From: Caldanaerobius polysaccharolyticus DSM 13641
GTDB taxonomy: Bacteria > Bacillota > Thermoanaerobacteria > Thermoanaerobacterales > Caldanaerobiaceae
Direction: 5' to 3'
Length of the DNA stretch: 64,000 bases
NCBI RefSeq assembly: GCF_000427425.1
Contig: NZ_KE386494.1
Location: forward strand, 849,608-913,607
In this document: positions 8,916 to 15,762 of the stretch, piece by piece
Numbering within the stretch: the stretch's first letter is position 1
How the letters are laid out: the number at the start of each line of letters is the position of its first letter
Program-made: the position numbers and the translations under genes
The notes under the pieces: generated by a model
Seen by the model: the letters and a program-made list of their open reading frames with translations, nothing else
What the model was told of the DNA's origin: nothing
Databases searched by the model: none

Positions 8916-9245
8916 TCAATTGCCTCCTCTGCTGTCTGCTTGAGATAGTTGATCGTATAACTTCTGGGCGATGCCAAAATCCTGCCTTTGCACCATAAGG
9001 GCAGCGTACTGATCATCCAGCATAGATCTGAACACATCTTCTCCAAAGGTATCAGGTATAAGCCCGTCCTCCGGCACCGAAGACCTCATGGATTTTATCA
9101 TCATGCTCACCATGATCGCCTCAAAATCCTTGCACAGTTCCTTTAGTTTCTCATCTTCCTGCGCTTTTGACCCTTTAGCAACCCCACTGCTGTACCAGTT
9201 TCCATATACCGCACCTATGCCCTGCACTGCTATGGGATCTACCAT
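8916..9245 (-). CDS. Flagellar rod-binding protein (FlgJ N-terminal domain type)
   Basis: 109 residues. It matches the rod-binding domain of FlgJ: a C-K-D-F-E-A-I-M-V helix followed by M-I-K-S-M-R and an F-x-S-M-L-D-D-Q-Y segment. The muramidase domain that FlgJ carries in proteobacteria is absent, as is usual in Firmicutes. It probably caps or chaperones rod assembly for the FlgF/FlgG-like proteins encoded immediately upstream; it starts 5 bases after flgG. Confidence 0.85.
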   Translation of the reverse strand: MVDPIAVQGIGAVYGNWYSSGVAKGSKAQEDEKLKELCKDFEAIMVSMMIKSMRSSVPEDGLIPDTFGEDVFRSMLDDQYAALMVQRQDFGIAQKLYDQLSQADSRGGN

Positions 9246-9250
9246 AGCTC

Positions 9251-10051
9251 TTACCTCCTAAGGTTATTGGCTGTATTCATCATCTCGTCAGCAGCCTGAA
9301 TGGACTTGGAGTTTATTTCGTAAACCCTTTGAGCAGTTATTAGGTTTACCATCTCCTGTACCACCTTAATATTGGAAGTCTCCAGAAAACCCTGCAGCAC
9401 CTGGTTTTGAGGATTCGTCGGGTCGTCGTATATGGGCTGACCTGACGATACCGTCTCCGCGTACAGGTTATCTCCTTGGGCCTGGAGTCCATCGGGATTT
9501 ATAAAATTGACCACGGCCAGCCTTATCCCCAGATCCTGCACATTGCCCATATCGTCCTTGGCGCTTATCTCCCCTGTTCTGGATATGCTGATCTCTTTCT
9601 GAGTGCTATCAAATGTTATGGGATTTCCCGTATCATCTAAAACCGGGTATCCTTCAGATGTGACCAGCATAGCTTGATCGCCGCTTACGCTTAGCTTAAA
9701 GCTCCCATCCCTGGTGTAAAGCCTCTGTCCGTTTAGCCCCTGTACCACAAAAAATCCCTTGCCATCTATAGCCAAGTCAAAGGGATTATTGGTCTGCTGC
9801 AAATTGCCTTCAGAAAAATCCCTGGCAGTAGCCGCCGGCCTTACCCCCACTCCCACCTGTATATTAACAGGTGAACCCACGTACTGCTGATTGGAAGGCC
9901 CTTGTATCGTATCGTAAATCAAATCCTTAAATTCGGCCCTCGCAGCCTTATACCCCGTAGTATTGGCATTGGCCAGATTATTGGAAATGACATCTACGTT
10001 TAACTGCTGAGCATTCATTCCCGTGGCAGCTGTCCATAGAGCTCTTATCAT
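9251..10051 (-). CDS. flgG: Flagellar distal rod protein FlgG-like (FlhP equivalent)
   Basis: 266 residues. It has the N-terminal axial motif (ALWTAATGM followed by DVISNNLANANTTGYK) and the matching C-terminal helix (SNIKVVQEMVNLITAQRVYEINSKSI), with the central beta-domain between. These paired coiled-coil ends build the flagellar rod and hook. The N-terminal GYKAARAEF and the length fit FlgG better than FlgF. The position after the FlgF-like gene and mbl matches flhO-flhP of Bacillus. Confidence 0.88.
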   Translation of the reverse strand: MIRALWTAATGMNAQQLNVDVISNNLANANTTGYKAARAEFKDLIYDTIQGPSNQQYVGSPVNIQVGVGVRPAATARDFSEGNLQQTNNPFDLAIDGKGFFVVQGLNGQRLYTRDGSFKLSVSGDQAMLVTSEGYPVLDDTGNPITFDSTQKEISISRTGEISAKDDMGNVQDLGIRLAVVNFINPDGLQAQGDNLYAETVSSGQPIYDDPTNPQNQVLQGFLETSNIKVVQEMVNLITAQRVYEINSKSIQAADEMMNTANNLRR

Positions 10052-10069
10052 TTGTGTTTCTCCTCCTCC

Positions 10070-10819
10070 TTAAATTCTGCCTACTTCATTTACCGCTTTG
10101 TTTAAGGTGTCGTCCATGGCAGTAATCACTTTTTGATTGGCCTCATAGGCTCTGGTCACCTCTATCATATCCACCATTTCCTCTATTGGATTGACATTTG
10201 ATGCCTCAACGTAACCCTGGCGAATCCCCCCCACAGGTCTGTTGCCTATAGGACCTGTAATCAGGTTATCACCAAACTTGGTTATGGCACCCCCATTGCC
10301 CCCATTGATGTCCACTAACCTGAGGGTATCAACGTAATTGCCATTTACGTATATGTCTCCATTGGGATTTACAGTTACCTGGCCTTGAGGAAGATTGATG
10401 ACGCCGTTTACGCCCAAAACAGGCATACCCTCGGTAGTAACTAAAAGCCCATTGCTACCTCTGGTAAAGCGGCCATCTCGCGTATACAAAACCCTGTTGC
10501 CGCTTTGTACAGCGAAAAAGCCATTGCCGTCAATAGCCAAATCTAAAGGATTGTCTGTCTTTTGAAAACTTCCTTGGGATAAATCCGTATATATTCCTCC
10601 GGACCACACGCCGTAGTTGATGGTGCCTATATCAGGTTTTTTCAGAGAGGCATCTGTATAACCCTGCCGGTCCATAAGAATCTCCGGAAAAGACCTGGTC
10701 ACGTTGTAATCTTTTTTAAAAGCCGCAGTATTGACATTGGCCAGATTATTGGATATAGTGTCCATTCTAGCCATCTGATCTACCATACCAGTAGCCGCTA
10801 TGTACAAACCTCTTATCAC
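10070..10819 (-). CDS. flgF: Flagellar rod/hook-basal body protein FlgF-like (FlhO equivalent)
   Basis: 249 residues. The N terminus (GLYIAATGM, then DTISNNLANVNTAAFK) and C terminus (NVNPIEEMVDMIEVTRAYEANQKVI) are the conserved axial-protein signatures. FlgF and FlgG paralogues form the proximal and distal rod through which hook subunits are assembled. It begins 9 bases after mbl and is followed by the flgG-like gene, so this is one operon. Assignment as FlgF rather than a second FlgG rests mainly on gene order. Confidence 0.85.
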   Translation of the reverse strand: MIRGLYIAATGMVDQMARMDTISNNLANVNTAAFKKDYNVTRSFPEILMDRQGYTDASLKKPDIGTINYGVWSGGIYTDLSQGSFQKTDNPLDLAIDGNGFFAVQSGNRVLYTRDGRFTRGSNGLLVTTEGMPVLGVNGVINLPQGQVTVNPNGDIYVNGNYVDTLRLVDINGGNGGAITKFGDNLITGPIGNRPVGGIRQGYVEASNVNPIEEMVDMIEVTRAYEANQKVITAMDDTLNKAVNEVGRI

Positions 10820-10828
10820 AGCTTATCT

Positions 10829-11866
10829 TCACCTCTCCACAAAGACCATCTTCGCATCAGAATAGATGCTGCTGGCATCCAACGTACCTATGTATTCTAA
10901 CGCTTTGCCTGTTCCCAGAGCTACACAGGATATAGGGTCGTCAGCCAAATACACAGGCACGCTTAGCTTGTCCTGCAACAGCTTATCTAAATTCCTGAGG
11001 AGAGAACCACCCCCTGTCAGCACAATACCCTTATCGCCTATATCACCTACCAGCTCAGGAGGTGTTCGTTCCAACACACTGTGTATGGCATCCACAATCA
11101 CGCTTAAAGACTCGCTCAAAGCTTCCAGGATCTCATCGCAACTTACTTCAACGATCATAGGCAAACCCGTAACCAGGCTCCTGCCCCTCACGTTCACTTT
11201 AATAGGCGGATCCAAGGGGATGGCCGTACCTGCGTTTATCTTAAGCTCCTCAGCAGTCCTCTCGCCTATCATGAGGTGATATTTTTTCCTTATGTACCTC
11301 GCTATGGCTTCATCAAAGTCGTCGCCAGCTGTCTTTATGGACATGCTCACCACCGTTCCACCCAGTGATATAACCGCTATATCCGTAGTGCCTCCTCCTA
11401 TGTCTACAACCATACAGCCACTGGGCTTTGATATGTCAAGACCTGCTCCGATAGCCGCCGCTATGGGCTCTTCGATCAAAAAGGCCTTCTTTGCTCCGGC
11501 TTGATACGCGGCATCAATCACAGCTCGCTTCTCCACTTCCGTTATACTGCTGGGGACGCTTATCATAACCCTCGGCCTAAAAAAAGACCTCTCGCCACAA
11601 GCCTTATTTATAAAATACCTCAACATCTTTCTAGTCACTTCAAAATCCGATATAACTCCTTGTCTGAGAGGTCTTACAGCTATTATATTGCCAGGAGTTC
11701 TTCCTATCATCCTTCTCGCTTCACTGCCTATGGCCAGCAACCTCCCCGTCTTGGCTTCCACTGCCACTACCGACGGTTCCATCAGGACAATGCCCTTACC
11801 TCTAACGTATAAAATTACAGAAGCCGTGCCCAAGTCGATGCCTATATCCATACCGAAACCGAACAT
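10829..11866 (-). CDS. mbl: Rod-shape-determining actin homologue Mbl/MreB
   Basis: 345 residues. It has actin-fold signatures: phosphate 1 loop GIDLGTAS at the N terminus, phosphate 2 loop VVDIGGGTTDIAV mid-protein, and the adenosine motif VLTGGGSLLRNLD near the C terminus. MreB-family filaments guide lateral wall synthesis at the inner membrane. The call as Mbl comes from synteny: spoIIID lies immediately upstream and the two rod genes downstream, as in Bacillus. MreC and MreD genes, which accompany mreB itself, are absent here. Confidence 0.9.
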   Translation of the reverse strand: MFGFGMDIGIDLGTASVILYVRGKGIVLMEPSVVAVEAKTGRLLAIGSEARRMIGRTPGNIIAVRPLRQGVISDFEVTRKMLRYFINKACGERSFFRPRVMISVPSSITEVEKRAVIDAAYQAGAKKAFLIEEPIAAAIGAGLDISKPSGCMVVDIGGGTTDIAVISLGGTVVSMSIKTAGDDFDEAIARYIRKKYHLMIGERTAEELKINAGTAIPLDPPIKVNVRGRSLVTGLPMIVEVSCDEILEALSESLSVIVDAIHSVLERTPPELVGDIGDKGIVLTGGGSLLRNLDKLLQDKLSVPVYLADDPISCVALGTGKALEYIGTLDASSIYSDAKMVFVER

Positions 11867-11897
11867 CTAAATTCGTCCTTTCACCTATACTCGTTCA

Positions 11898-12197
11898 TTA
11901 ATTAATTCTATATGATTCTGAAAAATCCTCCTTTTTTGCTGTTAAATGTTTTAAATTTTTGTATTTCAACCGGGTGGCTTTACCTCCCCTTATATGTCTC
12001 TCAGCTTTATTTTTTTCCAGCACGTTCTTTACGCCTTTATAAAGTTCGGGATTTATCTTAGGAAGCCTCTCAGTCATATCCTTGTGTACAGTGCTTTTGC
12101 TTACGCCAAAGACACTGGCTGTCTCCCTGACTGTCGCTTCAGCCTTTATGACGTATTTGGCTATTTCCACGACCCTTTCATCAATGTTGCCTTTCAC
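11898..12197 (-). CDS. spoIIID: Sporulation transcription factor SpoIIID
   Basis: 99 residues with a GTG start behind a GGGGG-type site. A helix-turn-helix is clear (TVRETASVFGVSKSTVHKDMTERLP), followed by a basic C-terminal tail that binds the minor groove. SpoIIID tunes the sigma-E mother-cell regulon and helps switch on sigma-K genes. It sits between spoIIQ and mbl, as in other spore formers. I could not find a convincing sigma-E promoter in the 63 bases upstream. The C terminus is slightly longer than the Bacillus protein. Confidence 0.92.
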   Translation of the reverse strand: MKGNIDERVVEIAKYVIKAEATVRETASVFGVSKSTVHKDMTERLPKINPELYKGVKNVLEKNKAERHIRGGKATRLKYKNLKHLTAKKEDFSESYRIN

Positions 12198-12260
12198 AAA
12201 AAAGCCCCCTTTACCCGACTTTGTATTAATATATGCAAAGCGGATAAGGGGTAGAACACG

Positions 12261-13088
12261 TCACTTCTTTATATAGTCATGAGGGTTGACATTTTTTCCG
12301 TCTTTCAAAACCTCAAAGTGCACATGGGTCCCATCGGCGATTTCAAAGCTGGCAGACTGTCCCACATAGCCTATCACATCGCCTTGATTAACCGTCTGCC
12401 CTTCTTTTACTTTTATATCCTCTGCTAAAGAAGAATACCTGGTCTCATAACCGCCGCTATGCTTGATGACCACTGTATTACCCAGTTTCAGATCCTTGTA
12501 CACCTTCTCAACAATTCCCGACATAGCAGCTTTAACAGGCGTCTCCGCCTTCGCCGCCACATCTATGCCGTTATGGGTTCGCCATTCGTCCAGGGTCTTT
12601 GAGTAAATCAGGTTACTCATGGCATAATCCATTGAAATCGTACCTTCTGCCGGCATGATCATACTGGCCGCCACAGTAGACGCCACCGGACTGGCGTCAA
12701 CTACAGGCGCTGTCACGCTTTTGATAGGCTTTTCAGAAGTGCCTGCGCTAGCAGGGACCTGGTTTTGTACCGTTTTTTCTCCTTGACTAGTTTGATTATC
12801 TTTATCGCTTTTTTGCGCCTGTGACTGTACCTTCTGTTCTGACTTTTGTGTGTTTTCCTGCGCCGTGCCGTTCTTCAGATCTTTATTTATGTCCCCTATG
12901 ATAATATCGCTGTCGCTCTTGTTCACACTGGAGCCTACCTGATTTTGGGCCGTATTTTTAGGCAGGACCTCCTTTTTAGCCAGCTTATTGATATTGTGGT
13001 TAACCGTAACCATCGCTGCAATGGCCACTATGACAATACACGATAACAGGATGACATAAAAACTGTTCTTTTGTAAAAATTTTTTCAC
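12261..13088 (-). CDS. spoIIQ: Forespore engulfment/channel protein SpoIIQ (M23 LytM-type)
   Basis: 275 residues. A single N-terminal transmembrane helix (about 11-29) is followed by a low-complexity Gln/Lys/Ser linker (about 45-140) and a LytM/M23 peptidase domain to the end. Putative zinc ligands are present: His172 and Asp176 in HNGID, and His255/His257 in HVH. SpoIIQ is displayed by the forespore and binds mother-cell SpoIIIAH to form the feeding channel. Bacillus SpoIIQ has lost part of the metal site; here it appears intact, as known for clostridial SpoIIQ, so peptidase activity is plausible. It lies directly downstream of spoIID and has its own forespore-type promoter. Confidence 0.88.
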   Translation of the reverse strand: MKKFLQKNSFYVILLSCIVIVAIAAMVTVNHNINKLAKKEVLPKNTAQNQVGSSVNKSDSDIIIGDINKDLKNGTAQENTQKSEQKVQSQAQKSDKDNQTSQGEKTVQNQVPASAGTSEKPIKSVTAPVVDASPVASTVAASMIMPAEGTISMDYAMSNLIYSKTLDEWRTHNGIDVAAKAETPVKAAMSGIVEKVYKDLKLGNTVVIKHSGGYETRYSSLAEDIKVKEGQTVNQGDVIGYVGQSASFEIADGTHVHFEVLKDGKNVNPHDYIKK

Positions 13089-13093
13089 CCTAT

Positions 13094-13140
13094 TCCACCT
13101 CCAACAATAGTATAGCCATATATTGGTGGAATATACTTTA
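13094..13140 (-). promoter_or_regulatory. Candidate sigma-F/sigma-G promoter for spoIIQ
   Basis: Reading the minus strand, a GTATA -35 element (13132-13136) is followed after 14 bases by GGCTATACTA (13108-13117). That fits the forespore consensus GGnnAnAnTw with no mismatch. The element lies just after the spoIID stop, and a start about 10 bases downstream of it leaves room for the GGAGGTGG site. spoIIQ is a classical sigma-F target. Confidence 0.6.
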
Positions 13141-13142
13141 CA

Positions 13143-14213
13143 TCACTGTTTTTTGTAAAACTCCCTTATGCTCGCGATAGTCACATCTTTATAATAGTGC
13201 TTTAATATGTCTTCATAGTTGCTCCCATGCTCTGCCATGCCGTCAGCCCCAAACTGGCTCATGCCAACACCGTGTCCGTACCCGGTTACGTCCATTACGA
13301 CGTCATTGCCATTAAAGGCGAACCGGACATTGGTGGAATTAAGCCCGTATATATTCCTCAGCTCTTCGCCGGTCAAAACCTGATCTCCTATTCTGATCTT
13401 TTTTACCCTGTTGGTCTGAGAATACTCCAGGACTTTAACTTGCGATGGTAGGTTAGAAACATCAACCCTGGCCATAGGCCTTAGCGCTTTTAACCTCTGT
13501 ATAAACTCGCTTTTCGCCATCACAACCCTTGATTTATACTTGGGTGCGCTCTCCTCGTAAGGACTATCCACGCTTACCAAGTATGGGATATTTTTACCCC
13601 ACACGTCTGCCGCGCTCTCGGTTCTGCCTCCGCTTATAGCGTGAAAAACAGGCTGTATAAGTTTATCCTCGTATACGAGAACCTGCCCTTTTGTGCTGTC
13701 TACCGCCTCATCTATTTTGGCCTTATACATGCTGTAATTTTTCCCCCACCTTGACTTTAACTCCTCGTCAGACGCCCATGCCTGACAGTGGTGTGAATCT
13801 GTACACACATCAGCACCCGGGTGCTCCCCATCGCCTTTGCCTCCAAATTCCCTCATCTTGCTCACCGCGTAAGTCCTGGAGGCAACAGCCTGGGCCTTTA
13901 ACGCTTCTATGCTAAAATCGGCAGGCATCTCTGCAGCCACCACTCCTTTTACGTACTGTTCCAACGGCATGCCTTGAATTTTACCCTTTTGGACCACGTA
14001 CACGTTTATGTTCACATCTTTGTAATCCTGCTGACTGCTCACGGTACCAGATGCGTTGTTGTCGCTGGTTATTATGTACGAGGTCTTAGCACCTCCCTTG
14101 CCCGATACCAATGGCTTTTCGGGGGATATGGCGTTCCAGCTAAGCACGATACTCACCGGCAAAAACACCACAGCCGCAAATAGCCCTACAAGAAAATAAA
14201 TGAGCATCTTCAT
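13143..14213 (-). CDS. spoIID: Stage II sporulation protein D, peptidoglycan lytic transglycosylase
   Basis: 356 residues. An N-terminal membrane anchor (about 4-26) precedes the SpoIID domain, with the catalytic Glu in VVAAEMP and a C..HHC cluster (DVCTDSHHCQAW) that binds zinc in this family. The C-terminal GHGVGMSQFGADGMA motif is also diagnostic. SpoIID cuts denuded glycan strands during engulfment, together with SpoIIM and SpoIIP, which are not in this window. The ATG has an AAAGGAGGA site. That site lies inside an inverted repeat (see the entry just upstream). Confidence 0.93.
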   Translation of the reverse strand: MKMLIYFLVGLFAAVVFLPVSIVLSWNAISPEKPLVSGKGGAKTSYIITSDNNASGTVSSQQDYKDVNINVYVVQKGKIQGMPLEQYVKGVVAAEMPADFSIEALKAQAVASRTYAVSKMREFGGKGDGEHPGADVCTDSHHCQAWASDEELKSRWGKNYSMYKAKIDEAVDSTKGQVLVYEDKLIQPVFHAISGGRTESAADVWGKNIPYLVSVDSPYEESAPKYKSRVVMAKSEFIQRLKALRPMARVDVSNLPSQVKVLEYSQTNRVKKIRIGDQVLTGEELRNIYGLNSTNVRFAFNGNDVVMDVTGYGHGVGMSQFGADGMAEHGSNYEDILKHYYKDVTIASIREFYKKQ

Positions 14214-14219
14214 AAAAAT

Positions 14220-14265
14220 TCCTCCTTTGCGCCTTTACAGTAAATTTATATGCGCTCAAGGAGGA
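14220..14265 (-). repeat. Inverted repeat that includes the spoIID ribosome binding site
   Basis: Arms at 14220-14232 and 14252-14265 are near-perfect complements (TCCTCCTTTGCGC against GCGCTCAAGGAGGA) around a 19-base loop. In the spoIID transcript the 3' arm contains the Shine-Dalgarno sequence, so the fold could hide it. There is no T tract after the hairpin, so a terminator is unlikely. Confidence 0.55.
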
Positions 14266-14274
14266 TAATTGTCT

Positions 14275-15762
14275 TTAAAAATTCAACACTCTATTCACAT
14301 AATCCTTTACCATGTCATCGCTGAGGAATTGAATAAACCGATCTAAAAAAACAGATACCTCTGCCCTTGTCATAACCTGCTGGGGATTTACCCTGTTGTA
14401 CTCATCCCCCTGGATAAGCCCTACGAGATGGGCCACGTAAACGCAATCCCTGGCCCACGGGCTTATCTTAAAATCATCGGCAAAAGGCGTGTGGTATTGA
14501 CCTGCAGGGGCCAGGGACTCCAGTCCCAGCGCCCTTATGGCTATGGTTATAGCCTGTTCCCTCGTAAGGGATTGGGAAGGCGAAAAGGTATTAGGTGAAG
14601 TCCCCTCCATAAGGCCGCTAGAAGCCACTGCCTTTATGTACTTGTAATCGCTGTTGTTTACTGACACATCTAAAAATGGAGATACCTCTGGGGTGTTACT
14701 CCGATTGCGCACGGAAATAGACATGCTGCCAGTGCTGTCATCGATTTTAATGCCCGCAACTATAGCTATTGCCCTGGCGAAGTCCGCCCTCTTTACAGGC
14801 AACGCTGGTCCAAAGTAGTCAGAGCTGCCCTGAAATACACCTAAAGCCAGTATTTTTTTTATAGAGTCCTCTGCCCAGTGCCCTTTTATGTCTCTTTTTT
14901 CCCCTACTGCCAGCGGCTGTGTTATCTCAGGAGTCATGTTCACCGCCAACATACCGCTCTTCTCTACCCTTTCCGATGACAGCACGCCGTTGTTCCACCG
15001 TGGGAGGTTGTAGGTATATTGAAGTACATCCTGACCCTGGCTTTTAACCACGTAATTGCCTTTAAAGCTTATATACTGAGGATCATTTTTGGTGTACACG
15101 ATGCTTTTGGCACTGGAATTGCCACCCTCTTCGTACACAGATCCCTGCCACCGAACTGATCCTCCATTTTTAGGCATCCTGTTATAAGATATGCTGATAT
15201 TTACCTTTCTCTCCTCTGACGTCCCCCATGCGCTACTATAGCCCGAGGATTTGCCTGTCATCTCCACTGTGACATTGCCTTCTGTGCGGTTTATGTCGTA
15301 CACCTTTTTATACACCCAGTTTGAAGCAAAGTAACTTATAGCAGGTCTCTCGTCTGTGACGCTAGAGGCGCTAAAGGAATAATTGGGAGACCTCAGGCTA
15401 TAGCTTACGCCGTCTATAGTGGCATTTTCACTCATGTTAGCCATAGAAACCGTAGACAACACTTGATTGCCGGTGCTTTTAAACTGCACGTTTAGCGTCA
15501 CTGTGCGCCTCAATGTAGCCTTATGCTGGCTGTTTGCAAGGGTATAGGTATAGGTGATCCTCTGGGAATTGTTCCTCGGGGGCGTAGAGGACACCCTGAG
15601 GGTACCCTGAAATTCTATAGGCTCTCCGGTTATATAGACCATCTCTTTGTACTGTACGCCATCGGATACGCCGCTTTCATAGCCCACATCAGCGGCAAAA
15701 GCTGCTGTACACGCCATCGTGGACAACAAAAACACTGCAAAGGCCATCAAAAGTCTCTTCAT
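14275..15762 (-). CDS. Secreted S-layer-homology protein (C-terminal SLH domains)
   Basis: 495 residues. A signal peptide (about 1-23, ending AFAA) is followed by a beta-rich, Ser/Thr/Asn-rich region (about 24-285) with no recognised enzyme motif. Three SLH domains then occur in succession, starting near residue 290 (DIKGHWAEDSIKKILALGVFQG, shortened), then around 365 and around 430. SLH domains bind pyruvylated wall polymer, so this protein should sit on the cell surface. Its start overlaps the stop of the upstream SLH gene by 4 bases. A partner for its central region is unknown. Confidence 0.8.
   Translation of the reverse strand: MKRLLMAFAVFLLSTMACTAAFAADVGYESGVSDGVQYKEMVYITGEPIEFQGTLRVSSTPPRNNSQRITYTYTLANSQHKATLRRTVTLNVQFKSTGNQVLSTVSMANMSENATIDGVSYSLRSPNYSFSASSVTDERPAISYFASNWVYKKVYDINRTEGNVTVEMTGKSSGYSSAWGTSEERKVNISISYNRMPKNGGSVRWQGSVYEEGGNSSAKSIVYTKNDPQYISFKGNYVVKSQGQDVLQYTYNLPRWNNGVLSSERVEKSGMLAVNMTPEITQPLAVGEKRDIKGHWAEDSIKKILALGVFQGSSDYFGPALPVKRADFARAIAIVAGIKIDDSTGSMSISVRNRSNTPEVSPFLDVSVNNSDYKYIKAVASSGLMEGTSPNTFSPSQSLTREQAITIAIRALGLESLAPAGQYHTPFADDFKISPWARDCVYVAHLVGLIQGDEYNRVNPQQVMTRAEVSVFLDRFIQFLSDDMVKDYVNRVLNF

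Noticed and set aside
9251-10819. The two rod genes as a recent gene duplication
   Set aside because: Their central domains differ substantially. They are the ancient FlgF/FlgG paralogues kept side by side in many species.
12198-12260. A sigma-E promoter for spoIIID
   Set aside because: GCATATA and AATACAAA elements are present, but only 2 bases apart, too close to act as a -35 and -10 pair.
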